Assembly: GCA_050952465.1 (NCBI GenBank)
Contig: JBMNKZ010000006.1
Location: forward strand, 124,001 to 188,000
Length of the DNA: 64,000 nucleotides
Source: DUPU01 sp050952465
GTDB lineage: Bacteria > Bacillota > Dehalobacteriia > Dehalobacteriales > Dehalobacteriaceae
Reading direction: 5' to 3'
Shown piece after piece: positions 17,849 to 27,241 of the stretch. The notes beneath the pieces are model-generated. The model ran no database searches and was not told the DNA's origin. It was given only the letters and a program-made list of their open reading frames with translations. A program made the translations under genes and the position numbers. Positions within the stretch are counted from its first letter, which is position 1. Each line of letters begins with the position of its first letter.

Positions 17849-20031
17849 ATGGCTTTGGATATTAAGGAGTTAACGAAACAAATCAAAAAGTATAATCCAG
17901 CCAGTGATGAGGAGTTTATTCAGCGGGCTTACGATTATGCTGCCCAAGCCCATAAAGAACAGATTCGTTTTTCCGGTGAACCATATATAAATCATCCTTT
18001 GGCGGTGGCAGAAACTTTAGTTATGCTCCAGTTAGATGATACAACCATTGTGGCCGGACTGCTTCATGATGTAGTGGAAGATACCGGTGTCACAGAAGCA
18101 AATATTATTTCTGAGTTTGGTACAGAAGTGGCCTTATTGGTAGATGGGGTTACAAAGTTAGGACGGCTGGAATATAAGTCAAAAGTTGAGCAACAAGTGG
18201 AAAACTTAAGAAAAATGTTTCTCGCCATGGCCAAGGACATTCGCGTGATTTTGATTAAGCTGGCTGACCGGCTCCATAATATGCGTACATTAAGGTATCA
18301 TCACTCTGTCCAGAAGCAAAAAGAAATTGCGGAAGAAACTTTGGAGATTTTTGCTCCTTTAGCCCACCGCTTGGGCATTTTTAAAATAAAATGGGAATTA
18401 GAAGATTTATCTTTGCGGTATTTAGAGCCTGATAAATATTACAGCTTGGTAGAGCAAATCGCGGTAAAACGGGGCAGGAACGGGAAGAGTATGTCAAAGA
18501 GATTTGTGATACTTTAGCACTTAAACTGAACCAGGTAGATATATCTGCGGAAGTGATGGGGCGGCCCAAGAATTTTTACAGCATCTATAAAAAAATGGTT
18601 AACCAGCAAAAAGAATTGTCGGAAATTTATGATTTGTTAGCGGTGCGGGTGATTGTAGATAACGTCAAGGATTGCTATGGGGCATTGGGGATTATTCATA
18701 CCTTATGGAAGCCTATACCCGGCCGGTTCAAAGATTATATCGCGATGCCTAAGCAAAACATGTATCAATCTATTCATACTACAGTAATTGGGCCCAAAGG
18801 AGAACCTTTTGAGATTCAGATTAGAACCTGGGAAATGCACCGTACCGCAGAATACGGGATTGCTGCCCACTGGCGCTATAAAGAAGGGAAGAGCGGAGAC
18901 AAGGATTTTGATAAAAAACTGGCCTGGCTCCGAGGGATGCTGGAATGGCAGCAGGATCTTCGAGATGCCCGGGAATTTATGGAATCTATCAAGGTAGACC
19001 TTTTTACAGATTCAGTTTATGTTTTTACCCCAAAAGGTGACGTGGTAGAACTCCCCGCCGGCTCCGTACCCATTGATTTTGCTTACCGAGTGCATACCCA
19101 GGTAGGGCATTGGTGTATTGGGGCAAAGATTAATGGGAAAATTGTTCCTTTGGACTATCGGTTGGCTAACGGAGATATCGTGGAGATTCTAACCATGAAA
19201 GGCAGCGGGCCTAGCCGGGATTGGTCAAAAATTGTTAAAACATCGCAGGCCAAAAACCGTATCAGACAGTGGTTTAAGAAAGAAAAACGAGATGAAAATC
19301 TGGTAAAGGGCAAAGAACTGATCGAAAAAGAAGCAAAAAAATATAACCAAGAAGCAGCTTATTTTCTAAAACCGGAAAAATTGGCGGAGGCCGCTAAACG
19401 ATTTAATTATATGTCCGGGGATGATTTATTGGTTGCCGTGGGAGATGGAGTAATTTCCCCTATTCAAGTTTTGACTAAAATAAAAGAAGATATCCGCAAG
19501 GAAAAGGATACATCTTTGACTACCCCGGAAGTAAAACCATGGTCTGAGAAGGGAAAACACTCTCAAGGAGTATTAGTTCGGGGCATTGATAATGCTATGG
19601 TCAGATTAGCTCGCTGCTGTAATCCCTTGCCAGGTGATCCCATTATAGGTTATATCACCAGGGGCCGGGGCGTATCTATTCATCGGTCGGATTGCCCTAA
19701 TATTGTGCAAAGCCATCAGCATGAACATGAAAGGTTGATTGAAGTTGGCTGGGATGAGGGTAATCAAGGAGTGTATCAAGTTGAAATAGAGGCCATATCT
19801 ATGGATCGGCCCCGGTTGGCTATGGATATCATGAGTGCTATTGCAGATACCAAGACTACCATTAATTCCGTACATGCCAGGGCCATTAAGAATAAGTTGG
19901 CTTCGGTAAATGTAAAGATGGAAATAAAAAGCCTGGATCATCTAGAGTATATTATGAATAAGCTTAAGCGTTTAAAGGATGTAATTGAAGTAAAAAGAGT
20001 TACTCCCAGCGGGAGCATCGAAGTTAAATAA
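17849..20031 (+). pseudogene. relA: (p)ppGpp synthetase/hydrolase RelA/SpoT, single frameshift
   Basis: This bifunctional stringent-response enzyme makes and degrades (p)ppGpp. The first frame (to 18517) has the HD hydrolase (HDVVEDT, LADRLHNMRTL). The second frame (from about 18475) has the synthetase, a TGS domain (VDLFTDSVYVFTPKGDVVEL) and a C-terminal ACT domain. A base is missing at 18471-18475: GGGGC read as GGGGCC restores KRGQEREEYVKEICDTLALKL (split at the join). All domains are intact on both sides, so a sequencing error or a very recent mutation is likely. Confidence 0.88.
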
Positions 20032-20068
20032 GAGTTAGATGTTAAGTAAAGCGATAAGGAGTCAAAAA

Positions 20069-20518
20069 ATGCGTGCTGTAGTGCAAAGGGTGAAGAGAGC
20101 TACTGTTTCTGTAGCAGGAGAAACGGTTGGGGCGATAAACCAAGGATTATGCGTCTTTCTTGGGGTGGGAAAAGAAGACGGGAATGAAGATGCGTTATAT
20201 TTGGCAGAAAAGATTATTCATTTACGTATTTTCTCCGATGATGAGGATAAAATGAATTTATCCCTCCGGGATATTAATGGGGAAGTATTGGCTGTCTCCC
20301 AATTTACCTTATATGGTGACTGCCGCAAGGGGCGCCGTCCGGGGTTTTCCGATGCGGCCCCGCCTGATGTGGCCAATGGATTATATGAAAAATTTGTCCG
20401 GTATTTAAAAGAAAACAATATTCCGGTTGAGACGGGGGTTTTCCAGGCGGATATGCTGGTGTCCATAGATAATGACGGTCCAGTTACCATGCTTTTGGAC
20501 AGTAAAAAATTATTCTAA
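20069..20518 (+). CDS. dtd: D-aminoacyl-tRNA deacylase Dtd
   Basis: Dtd removes D-amino acids wrongly attached to tRNA. The start is ATG 20069 (MRAVVQRVKRATVSV), after AAGGAG. Conserved motifs are LAVSQFTLYGDCRKGRRPGF (residues about 73-92) and the Gly-cis-Pro region DGPVTMLLDS near the end. At 149 residues it has normal length. In Bacillus dtd also follows relA. Confidence 0.95.
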   Translation: MRAVVQRVKRATVSVAGETVGAINQGLCVFLGVGKEDGNEDALYLAEKIIHLRIFSDDEDKMNLSLRDINGEVLAVSQFTLYGDCRKGRRPGFSDAAPPDVANGLYEKFVRYLKENNIPVETGVFQADMLVSIDNDGPVTMLLDSKKLF

Positions 20519-20543
20519 AATTTCTTTCAGGAGGGGAAAAATT

Positions 20544-21170
20544 TTGTTTGTACAAAGAATTCAAGTAGGCATGATCGGGACAAATTGTTATCTGGTCGCT
20601 TGTCCTAAGACAAAGGAGGCCATTGTAATTGATCCCGGTGACGAAGGAGAAGAAATTTATAAATTAGTGACGAAAAATGGCTTTAGGGTTTCCGCAATTG
20701 TCAACACCCATGGGCACTTTGACCACGTAGGAGGAAACCGTTATTTAAAAAAGATTACGGGAGCACCAATTTTAATTCATGAGGCAGACGCTAAATATCT
20801 GACTGATAGAAGATTACATCTTGGTTCGATGATGGGAAAAAATGAAGAAAGCCCCGAAGCAGACCTGTTACTGAAAGAGGGAGATACCGTAAAGGTGGGG
20901 GAATTTAACCTAAAAGTAGTGCATACACCAGGCCATACCCCTGGGGGAATTTCCTTAATTGGAGAAGATGTAGTTTTCGCTGGGGATACCTTATTTAGCG
21001 GTTCAATTGGTAGAACTGATCTGCCTGGGGGCGATTACGATACTTTGATGGCCTCCATCAAAAACAAGTTATTGCCATTAGAGGATGAAATGGTTGTTTA
21101 CCCCGGTCATGGCCCCAGCACCACAATTGGCCGTGAACGGAAGAGGAATCCTTTTTTGCAAGACCTTTAA
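20544..21170 (+). CDS. MBL-fold metallo-hydrolase (glyoxalase II-like)
   Basis: The TTG start at 20544 follows CAGGAGGGG and gives MFVQRIQVGMIGTNCYLV, the usual family start. Metal ligands are visible in THGHFDH (near residue 60), HTPGHTPGG, FAGDTLF and YPGHGP. These small proteins resemble hydroxyacylglutathione hydrolases; the true substrate is unknown. It lies between dtd and hisS, as in many Firmicutes. Confidence 0.88.
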   Translation: MFVQRIQVGMIGTNCYLVACPKTKEAIVIDPGDEGEEIYKLVTKNGFRVSAIVNTHGHFDHVGGNRYLKKITGAPILIHEADAKYLTDRRLHLGSMMGKNEESPEADLLLKEGDTVKVGEFNLKVVHTPGHTPGGISLIGEDVVFAGDTLFSGSIGRTDLPGGDYDTLMASIKNKLLPLEDEMVVYPGHGPSTTIGRERKRNPFLQDL

Positions 21171-21187
21171 TGAAAAATCTCCATGCA

Positions 21188-21216
21188 TTGACAAAACTAC
21201 AGAGATTGTATAAAAT
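21188..21216 (+). promoter_or_regulatory. promoter of the hisS T-box leader
   Basis: TTGACA (21188-21193), 17 bases, then TAAAAT (21211-21216). It lies directly before the T-box leader. Confidence 0.65.
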
Positions 21217-21222
21217 TATGGA

Positions 21223-21497
21223 AAACTAAGAAAAAAGTTAGTTTTTAGTCTGTTTAGCTAAAATGCAAGGAACGAGATTTTTAACAGGGTTTGTTTTTTC
21301 AGGGAGGAAAAGCCGTGACTGGAAGCTTTTCTAAAAACATCTGTTAAAGCAACACTCGGGAGCAGGTATCTGATTAAAAAGGATACCCGGATTTAGCCGT
21401 TATCTAAAATAAGAGGGATCTTTAGATCCAAATAGGGTGGTACCGCGGGAAATAGCTCTCGTCCCTGATGATGACTCGTCAGCGCGAGAGTTTTTTT
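21223..21497 (+). ncRNA. T-box riboswitch leader of hisS-aspS
   Basis: The hallmark T-box sequence AGGGTGGTACCGCGG lies at 21434-21448. It is followed by a terminator with arms CTCTCG (21456-21461) and CGAGAG (21485-21490) and a T7 run. Uncharged tRNA binding to the leader would favour the antiterminator and switch on hisS-aspS. I could not assign the specifier codon with confidence; His or Asp is expected. The start at 21223 is approximate. Confidence 0.88.
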
Positions 21498-21522
21498 GTT
21501 TCTATAAAAGGAGGTTTTATAT

Positions 21523-22785
21523 GTGTTAACAACCCGTCCCAGGGGAACTAATGACTTTTTACCTGGGGAGACAGAAAAATGGCAATATATTGAAAACATA
21601 CTACGGGAGATTTGTGAAAGATTTGATTATCACGAGATCCGTTTACCCTTATTTGAACATACCGAATTATTTCAAAGAGGTGTGGGAGAAACCACAGATA
21701 TTGTGGAGAAGGAAATGTATACTTTTATTGACCGGGGAAAACGAAGCATTACCTTGCGCCCAGAAGGGACAGCCTCTACAGTGCGCGCCTACTTAGAGAA
21801 TAAGCTTTACGCATTACCCCAGCCGGTGAAAATGTATTATATGGGGCCTATGTTTCGCTATGAAAGACCTCAGGCAGGCAGATACCGTCAATTCCATCAG
21901 TTTGGGGTAGAAGTTTTTGGTTCAGCGGATCCCGGTCTTGATGCGGAAGTTATTTCTTTAGCAATGAATTTTTATCACCAATTAGGGTTAAAGGGTTTAG
22001 AGGTACGCTTGAGCAGTGTTGGCTGCCCCAAGTGCCGGCCCCAGCACCGGGAATCTTTGCAAAAATTCTTAGAAAAGGATTTACATAGGTTGTGCCGGGA
22101 TTGCCAAGGAAGATATGAGAGAAATCCATTAAGGATATTAGATTGTAAAAATCCGGAGTGCATGGGGATTGGCACTAATGCTCCTACCATTTTAAATAAC
22201 TTATGTTCGGAATGCCGGGAACATTTTGACTCGGTAAAGAAGTATCTGGAGGTCACCGGAATTAAATATCGTGTGGACGAAAGATTAGTGCGGGGACTGG
22301 ATTATTACACTAAGACCGCATTTGAAATCATAGTACATGAAATCGGAGCCCAAAGTGCCATTTGCGGCGGCGGCCGCTATGACGGCTTAGTGGAATCCTT
22401 GGGAGGTCCCTCTATTCCAGGAGTAGGCTTTGCTATGGGACTGGAAAGAATTTTCCCTTCTCTGGAATCCCAGGGTATAAAAATTACCCCGGAACATAAT
22501 TTGGATGTTTTTCTCATTGCCCTGGGTCAAGAAGCGGACAAAAAAGCTTTTCAAATTCTTATGAATATGAGGCTAGAAGGATTAAAAGCAGATAAAGATT
22601 ATCTGGGCCGTAGTTTAAAAGCCCAGATGAAAACGGCGGATCGGCATCATGCTAAATATGTTTTAATTTTAGGGGAAAACGAACTGGAAAAGGGAACTGT
22701 CGTCTTACGCTTTATGGAAACGTCAGAGCAAAAAGAAGTGCCTCTGGAAGAGGCCCTTGATTTAATTAGAAAGCAGTTAGCATAA
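21523..22785 (+). CDS. hisS: histidyl-tRNA synthetase
   Basis: HisS charges tRNA-His. The GTG start follows AAAGGAGG; an ATG two bases earlier is out of frame. The 420-residue class II synthetase has motif 2 (MFRYERPQAGRYRQFHQFGVE, near residues 109-129) and the histidine-specific motif RGLDYYTKTAFEI. The C-terminal anticodon domain is present. aspS follows 32 bases later, in the same T-box operon. Confidence 0.97.
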   Translation: MLTTRPRGTNDFLPGETEKWQYIENILREICERFDYHEIRLPLFEHTELFQRGVGETTDIVEKEMYTFIDRGKRSITLRPEGTASTVRAYLENKLYALPQPVKMYYMGPMFRYERPQAGRYRQFHQFGVEVFGSADPGLDAEVISLAMNFYHQLGLKGLEVRLSSVGCPKCRPQHRESLQKFLEKDLHRLCRDCQGRYERNPLRILDCKNPECMGIGTNAPTILNNLCSECREHFDSVKKYLEVTGIKYRVDERLVRGLDYYTKTAFEIIVHEIGAQSAICGGGRYDGLVESLGGPSIPGVGFAMGLERIFPSLESQGIKITPEHNLDVFLIALGQEADKKAFQILMNMRLEGLKADKDYLGRSLKAQMKTADRHHAKYVLILGENELEKGTVVLRFMETSEQKEVPLEEALDLIRKQLA

Positions 22786-22817
22786 TTTTAAAGTTTAATT
22801 TATAAGGAGGAACTTTT

Positions 22818-24611
22818 GTGTCGGAAGCATTATTAGGTTTAAAAAGGACTCATGGCTGTGGTGAAGTAACCACAAAAAATGACAAACAAGAGGTAGTTTT
22901 AATGGGCTGGGCGCAAAAACGCCGGGATCATGGGGGAGTAATTTTTGTAGATTTAAGGGATAGATCCGGCTTAGTGCAAGTTGTCTTTAGTCCGGAAATA
23001 TCGGGAGAATATTTTCAAAAAGCGGAAACTGTCCGGACGGAATATGTGCTTGCGGTTAAGGGTACAGTTGGCAAAAGAGCAGAAGCTACCATTAATCCCA
23101 ATATGGTTACCGGAGAAATTGAAGTTTACGCCCATGAACTAAGAATCTTAAATGCCGCAAAGACTCCACCTTTTTACATTGAGGATGGCATAGATGTGGA
23201 TGAAATGCTCAGGTTAAAATACCGGTATTTGGATTTACGCCGCCCGGAAATGCAGCAGGCATTAATTGCCCGCCATAAAACCACCATGGCTATCCGCGAA
23301 TATATGGATAAAAACGGTTTTGTGGAAATTGAGACTCCTATCCTAGCCAATAGTACACCGGAGGGGGCTAGAGATTATCTGGTACCCAGCCGGGTCAGAC
23401 CGGGAGAATTTTTTGCGCTGCCTCAATCTCCCCAGCAGTTTAAACAAATTCTTATGGTAGCCGGCATGGAAAAATATTTTCAGATTGTCCGTTGTTTTCG
23501 GGATGAGGACTTAAGAGCTGACAGACAGCCGGAATTTACCCAATTAGATATTGAAATGTCTTTTATTGAGCGAGACGATATTTTAGAACAAATGGAAAAC
23601 ATGGTGGCCTATGTGTTTAAAAAAGTCTTAGGAAAAGAAGTTGCTACTCCTTTTCCCCGCATAAGCTATGAAGAGGCCATTAATAAATACGGATCAGATA
23701 AACCGGATTTAAGGTTTGGCATGGAACTGGTTGATATTAAAGATATTGCCGCAGAAAGCAATTTCCAAGTTTTTAAGAATGTTCTGGAAGCAGGTGGACA
23801 GGTAAAAGGGTTAAACGCCATTGGGTGCGGACATTATTCACGTAAGGAATTGGACGACTTAACCAAAATTGCCGCCATTTTTGGGGCCAAAGGCCTGGCT
23901 TGGATCATTGTAGAAGCGGAAGGGGTAAGATCCCCCATTGCAAAATTCTTTACGGAAGAACAGATTAATCGCCTGATCGATCGTATGGATGCTAAACCTG
24001 GCGACCTAATGCTTTTTATTGCTGATAAACCCGCTGTGGTGGCAGACAGCTTAGGCCATCTTCGCTTAGAAATTGGCAAAAGGCTGAATTTAATTGATAA
24101 AGATGAGCTTAAGTTTGCCTGGATAGTTGACTTCCCCCTTCTGGAATATGACGAGGAAGAAAAAAGATGGGTGGCTATGCATCATATGTTTACTTCTCCG
24201 AAAGATGAGGACCTGGAAATCCTTACCACGGACCCTGGCAAAGTCAGGGCCAAAGCCTATGATATGGTGCTTAACGGAGTAGAAATCGGAGGAGGAAGTA
24301 TCAGAATTCACCGTCGGGAAATCCAGGAAAAATTGTTTAAACTTGTCGGATTTACCCCGGAAGAAGCCCAGGAAAAATTTGGCTTCATGCTGGACGCCTT
24401 TGAGTACGGTGCTCCTCCTCATGGCGGGATTGCTTTTGGTATTGATAGGTTGGTGATGCTTATGATGAAAAAAGAAACCATCAGAGATGTGATTGCTTTT
24501 CCGAAGACCCAAAGTGCTACCGACCTAATGATTAAGGCTCCTGGCCCGGTGGCACCAAAACAATTAAAGGAATTACACATTAAATTAGACGTTTTGCGTA
24601 AAAATAATTAA
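22818..24611 (+). CDS. aspS: aspartyl-tRNA synthetase
   Basis: AspS charges tRNA-Asp and perhaps tRNA-Asn. The 597-residue protein has the OB-fold anticodon domain (VVLMGWAQKRRDHGGVIFVD), the class II core (RYLDLRRPEMQ, FRDEDLRADRQPEFTQLDIE) and the bacterial insertion domain. The C-terminal motif GIDRLVMLMM is intact. GTG start after AAGGAGG. Whether it is discriminating cannot be told from sequence alone. Confidence 0.97.
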   Translation: MSEALLGLKRTHGCGEVTTKNDKQEVVLMGWAQKRRDHGGVIFVDLRDRSGLVQVVFSPEISGEYFQKAETVRTEYVLAVKGTVGKRAEATINPNMVTGEIEVYAHELRILNAAKTPPFYIEDGIDVDEMLRLKYRYLDLRRPEMQQALIARHKTTMAIREYMDKNGFVEIETPILANSTPEGARDYLVPSRVRPGEFFALPQSPQQFKQILMVAGMEKYFQIVRCFRDEDLRADRQPEFTQLDIEMSFIERDDILEQMENMVAYVFKKVLGKEVATPFPRISYEEAINKYGSDKPDLRFGMELVDIKDIAAESNFQVFKNVLEAGGQVKGLNAIGCGHYSRKELDDLTKIAAIFGAKGLAWIIVEAEGVRSPIAKFFTEEQINRLIDRMDAKPGDLMLFIADKPAVVADSLGHLRLEIGKRLNLIDKDELKFAWIVDFPLLEYDEEEKRWVAMHHMFTSPKDEDLEILTTDPGKVRAKAYDMVLNGVEIGGGSIRIHRREIQEKLFKLVGFTPEEAQEKFGFMLDAFEYGAPPHGGIAFGIDRLVMLMMKKETIRDVIAFPKTQSATDLMIKAPGPVAPKQLKELHIKLDVLRKNN

Positions 24612-24633
24612 GAGCATCGCGATTTGGCCAGAC

Positions 24634-24662
24634 TTGAAAAGGAAAAATTCCTGTGATAAGAT
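24634..24662 (+). promoter_or_regulatory. promoter of 6S RNA
   Basis: TTGAAA (24634-24639), a 17-base spacer and TAAGAT (24657-24662). It would start transcription near 24669, where the predicted 6S RNA begins. Confidence 0.65.
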
Positions 24663-24668
24663 AAAATT

Positions 24669-24860
24669 AACTTAGAACCCTGCAATGTGCGTGTACAAAC
24701 CGATATGTTTTGAGCCAACACTTTTTTAAAGGGAATCTGACTCTGGTCATGGCCTATATGCCTCCTTGCCGAGGACATAGAAAGTGCTCAGGAAGATACC
24801 CACCTGCTTAGGCAGGTTCAAAACATCGGCCCCACGGCATTTGTGGGGTTATTATTTTTC
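24669..24860 (+). ncRNA. ssrS: 6S RNA (SsrS/BsrA-type)
   Basis: 6S RNA mimics an open promoter and sequesters the housekeeping RNA polymerase. The region downstream of aspS folds as a long hairpin: AACCCTGCAATG pairs roughly with CATTTGTGGGGTT at the 3' end, and CCGATATGTTTTGA pairs with TCAAAACATCGG. A small internal hairpin, CACCTGCTTAGGCAGGT, lies on the 3' side. A CCCCAC...GTGGGG terminator with a T-rich tail ends it (24830-24860). In Bacillus the 6S gene bsrA also lies next to aspS, before the rarA region. Ends are approximate. Confidence 0.82.
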
Positions 24861-24893
24861 TAAAATATTTTTGAGAAAAATTTGGTAAGATAG

Positions 24894-24945
24894 TTGTAAT
24901 ATTAAAAAAGATTAGGTATAATATATATACCGGGTAGGGGTATGG
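24894..24945 (+). promoter_or_regulatory. csoR promoter with CsoR-type operator
   Basis: TTGTAA (24894-24899), 17 bases, TATAAT (24917-24922). Just downstream, ATACCGGGTAGGGGTATGG (about 24927-24945) resembles the pseudo-palindromic CsoR operators of Gram-positive copper genes (TACC...GGGGTA). It covers the expected transcription start, so CsoR probably represses its own gene until copper binds. Confidence 0.65.
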
Positions 24946-24957
24946 AGGTGAGCTATT

Positions 24958-25221
24958 TTGGAATGCAACAAAGCAGCTGTCATCCAACGTCTGAAAAAAA
25001 TTGAAGGACAGGTCAAAGGCATTCAAAGAATGATTGATGAAGGTAAGTACTGTGTCGATGTGTTGATTCAAATTGCGGCCGTTCGGGCAGCTATTAATAA
25101 AGTAGGGGTTATGGTTTTTGAAAATCATACCAGAGAATGCCTTAAAAAAGCACTAGAAGAAAAACAGGAAGAAAAAATGATTGAAGAGTTAATAGATGTA
25201 ATGATAAAATTTACTAAATAA
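24958..25221 (+). CDS. csoR: CsoR/FrmR-family metal-sensing repressor
   Basis: The 87-residue, all-helical protein has the DUF156 pattern VIQRLKKIEGQVKGIQRMIDE and the copper-ligand set: Cys in KYCVDVLIQI (about residue 36), then His and Cys in ENHTRECL (about 61 and 65). This C-H-C pattern fits a Cu(I) sensor better than FrmR or RcnR. TTG start after GAGGTGAGC. No copper pump gene is adjacent; trxA follows with its own ribosome site, so its regulon is unclear. Confidence 0.85.
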   Translation: MECNKAAVIQRLKKIEGQVKGIQRMIDEGKYCVDVLIQIAAVRAAINKVGVMVFENHTRECLKKALEEKQEEKMIEELIDVMIKFTK

Positions 25222-25323
25222 CCCCTTCTTCATAAAAGGAAGAAATTAAAAATCACAAAAATGTGAATAATATAGGTAATGGCAAAGAGGAAGATAATAT
25301 ATAAATTTCAGGAGGGAATTATT

Positions 25324-25653
25324 ATGGCTAATGAAAACGTAAAGGTATTTTCCGATGCTAATTTTGAAACAGCGGTGCTCCAAGCGGACAAACCGGTCTT
25401 GGTAGATTTTTGGGCGGCATGGTGCGGCCCTTGTAAGATGATTGCCCCGGTAGTGGACGCCATTGCTAATGAATTTAGCGGAAAAGTGATTGTAGGTAAA
25501 TTAAATGTTGATGAAAACAATGCTACGGCAGCTAATTATGGCGTGATGAGTATTCCCACTTTGATTCTTTTCAAAAATGGCAAGGAAGTAGAACGGATTG
25601 TGGGTTACAAAACTAAAAACGAGCTGGCATCCCTGTTAAACAGTAAGCTATAA
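25324..25653 (+). CDS. trxA: thioredoxin
   Basis: Thioredoxin reduces protein disulfides in the cytoplasm. The start is ATG 25324 (MANENVKVFSDANF), after CAGGAGGG; an earlier in-frame ATG at 25279 lacks a site. The 109-residue protein has the active site WAAWCGPCKMI and the cis-proline loop MSIPTLILF. Length and sequence are fully standard. Confidence 0.96.
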   Translation: MANENVKVFSDANFETAVLQADKPVLVDFWAAWCGPCKMIAPVVDAIANEFSGKVIVGKLNVDENNATAANYGVMSIPTLILFKNGKEVERIVGYKTKNELASLLNSKL

Positions 25654-25659
25654 TAAATA

Positions 25660-25684
25660 TCTCCCTCTCAGAGGGAGGGGGATA
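25660..25684. repeat. CTCCCTC...GAGGGAGG short palindrome
   Basis: TCTCCCTCTCAGAGGGAGGG follows the trxA stop. It belongs to the same loose family as the copies at 39116 and 44739. It may also act as a hairpin at the end of the trxA message. Confidence 0.4.
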
Positions 25685-25761
25685 GAAATTTTGATACTGT
25701 CCTAAAATGTTGTACATTTTGAGGATAGGACCCAGGAAGGGTATAATAGTTTTTGATAAGA

Positions 25762-25787
25762 AAAGACCGGTTGCCCGGTCTTTTTTC
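25762..25787 (+). terminator. terminator before rarA
   Basis: AAAAGACCGG, a short loop and CCGGTCTTTTTT form an intrinsic terminator directly before the rarA ribosome site. Confidence 0.8.
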
Positions 25788-25800
25788 AGGAGGTGAGCCG

Positions 25801-27120
25801 GTGGATTTATTTGACTATTCGCGAAAAGAAGTTTTAAAAAAAGCGGCCCCATTGGCGGCAAGAATGAGGCCGAAAAATTTAGACGAATTTTTTGGGCAGA
25901 TGGAAATTGTTGGTCCGGGGTCATTGCTCCGCCGATCTATAGAAGCAGATCAATTGTCTTCCTTAATTTTTTATGGCCCTCCAGGGTCGGGTAAAACTAC
26001 CTTGGCTCAGATTATTGCCAACAGTACCAAAGCTACTTTTGAACAGCTTAGTGCTGTCACTGCCGGCATTGCTGATTTAAAAAGAGTGATCCAAGAGGCT
26101 CATGATCGGTTGGGCCTGTATGGGACAAAGACAATATTATTCATCGATGAAATTCACAGGTTCAATAAAGGACAACAGGATGCTTTATTACCGGCGGTGG
26201 AAGACGGAACTATCGTATTAATCGGGGCAACTACAGAAAACCCCTATTTTGAGGTAAATTCCGCGCTGCTTTCCCGATCCAGAATATTTCGCCTGAAAGC
26301 CTTGGACCAAGAGGACATCAAAAAAATCTTGCTCCGGGCTTTGGAGGATAAGGAAAGGGGTTTAGGCAGTTTTCGAGTGAAGATAGATGACGATGCTCTG
26401 GCACACCTGATAAGCATGTCCGGGGGCGATGCACGGATTGCTCTCAATGCTTTGGAATTGGCAGTCACCACTACACCTCCCCAAACGGAGGGTGTGAGGC
26501 ATGTAAACCTTAAGGTTGCGGAGCAATCTATTCAAAAAAGGGCAATAAAATATGATAAAAAAGGAGACCGTCATTTTGATGTTATTTCTGCATTTATTAA
26601 AAGCATGAGGGGGTCTGACCCTGATGCTACCCTGCATTGGCTGGCCCGGATGCTGGAGGCTGGGGAGGATCCGGAGTTTATCATGAGAAGAATCATTATT
26701 TGCGCCGCAGAAGATGTCGGATTAGCAGATCCTTACGCTTTGACGTATGCTATTTCTGCCTCCCAGGCATTAGCTTATGTAGGACTTCCTGAAGCTAGGC
26801 TTCCGATGGCTTCTGCTGCTCTTTACGTGGCCTGTGCGCCGAAATCTAATGCGGTGATTAAAGGAATAGACGGGGCTCTTCATGATGTGCGAAGTCGGCC
26901 CATTGGCGAAGTGCCGCTGCATCTTAGGGATGCTCATTATCCAGGGGCAAAAAAATTGGGTCATGGACTAAATTACATCTATCCCCAGGATTATCCGGGA
27001 AATTATGTACCTCAGCAATATCTGCCGGATGAACTGAAAGGTACCCGGTATTATCATCCTACGGAAAACGGTTTGGAAAAAAGCATTTTGGACAGGCTTA
27101 AAAAGCACGGTTTAAGATAA
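25801..27120 (+). CDS. rarA: replication-associated recombination protein RarA (MgsA)
   Basis: RarA is an AAA+ clamp-loader-like ATPase acting at stalled replication forks. GTG 25801 follows CAGGAGGTGAG. The 439-residue protein has Walker A YGPPGSGKTTL, Walker B LFIDEIHRFNKGQQDALLP, sensor IGATTENPYFEVNSALLSRS and a C-terminal tetramerisation region (LPDELKGTRYYHPTENGLE). Position after aspS and 6S RNA matches other Firmicutes. Confidence 0.94.
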   Translation: MDLFDYSRKEVLKKAAPLAARMRPKNLDEFFGQMEIVGPGSLLRRSIEADQLSSLIFYGPPGSGKTTLAQIIANSTKATFEQLSAVTAGIADLKRVIQEAHDRLGLYGTKTILFIDEIHRFNKGQQDALLPAVEDGTIVLIGATTENPYFEVNSALLSRSRIFRLKALDQEDIKKILLRALEDKERGLGSFRVKIDDDALAHLISMSGGDARIALNALELAVTTTPPQTEGVRHVNLKVAEQSIQKRAIKYDKKGDRHFDVISAFIKSMRGSDPDATLHWLARMLEAGEDPEFIMRRIIICAAEDVGLADPYALTYAISASQALAYVGLPEARLPMASAALYVACAPKSNAVIKGIDGALHDVRSRPIGEVPLHLRDAHYPGAKKLGHGLNYIYPQDYPGNYVPQQYLPDELKGTRYYHPTENGLEKSILDRLKKHGLR

Positions 27121-27147
27121 TTTCTAGATTCGAATAAAAGCATAACC

Positions 27148-27180
27148 TGCTATCCTGAGCGTAGCGAAGGATCTAGATAT
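27148..27180. repeat. dispersed ATCCTGAG repeat, copy 3
   Basis: TATCCTGAGCGTAGCGAAGG followed by ATCT lies between rarA and mnmA. The arms ATCCT and AGGAT pair around GAGCGTAGCGA. It is the clearest copy of the element at 396 and 15136. Confidence 0.6.
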
Positions 27181-27241
27181 CATAAATAATGGCAGGTTGT
27201 TATGTATAAAAAGTGGTTAGACTAAGCTTGGGAGTGAGGAC

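Noticed and set aside
18465..18560. Programmed ribosomal frameshifting in relA
   Set aside because: No slippery heptamer and no supporting structure were seen; similar single-base breaks occur in other genes of this window.
21523..21526. ATG at 21521 as the hisS start
   Set aside because: It is out of frame with HisS; GTG 21523 keeps the conserved N-terminus.
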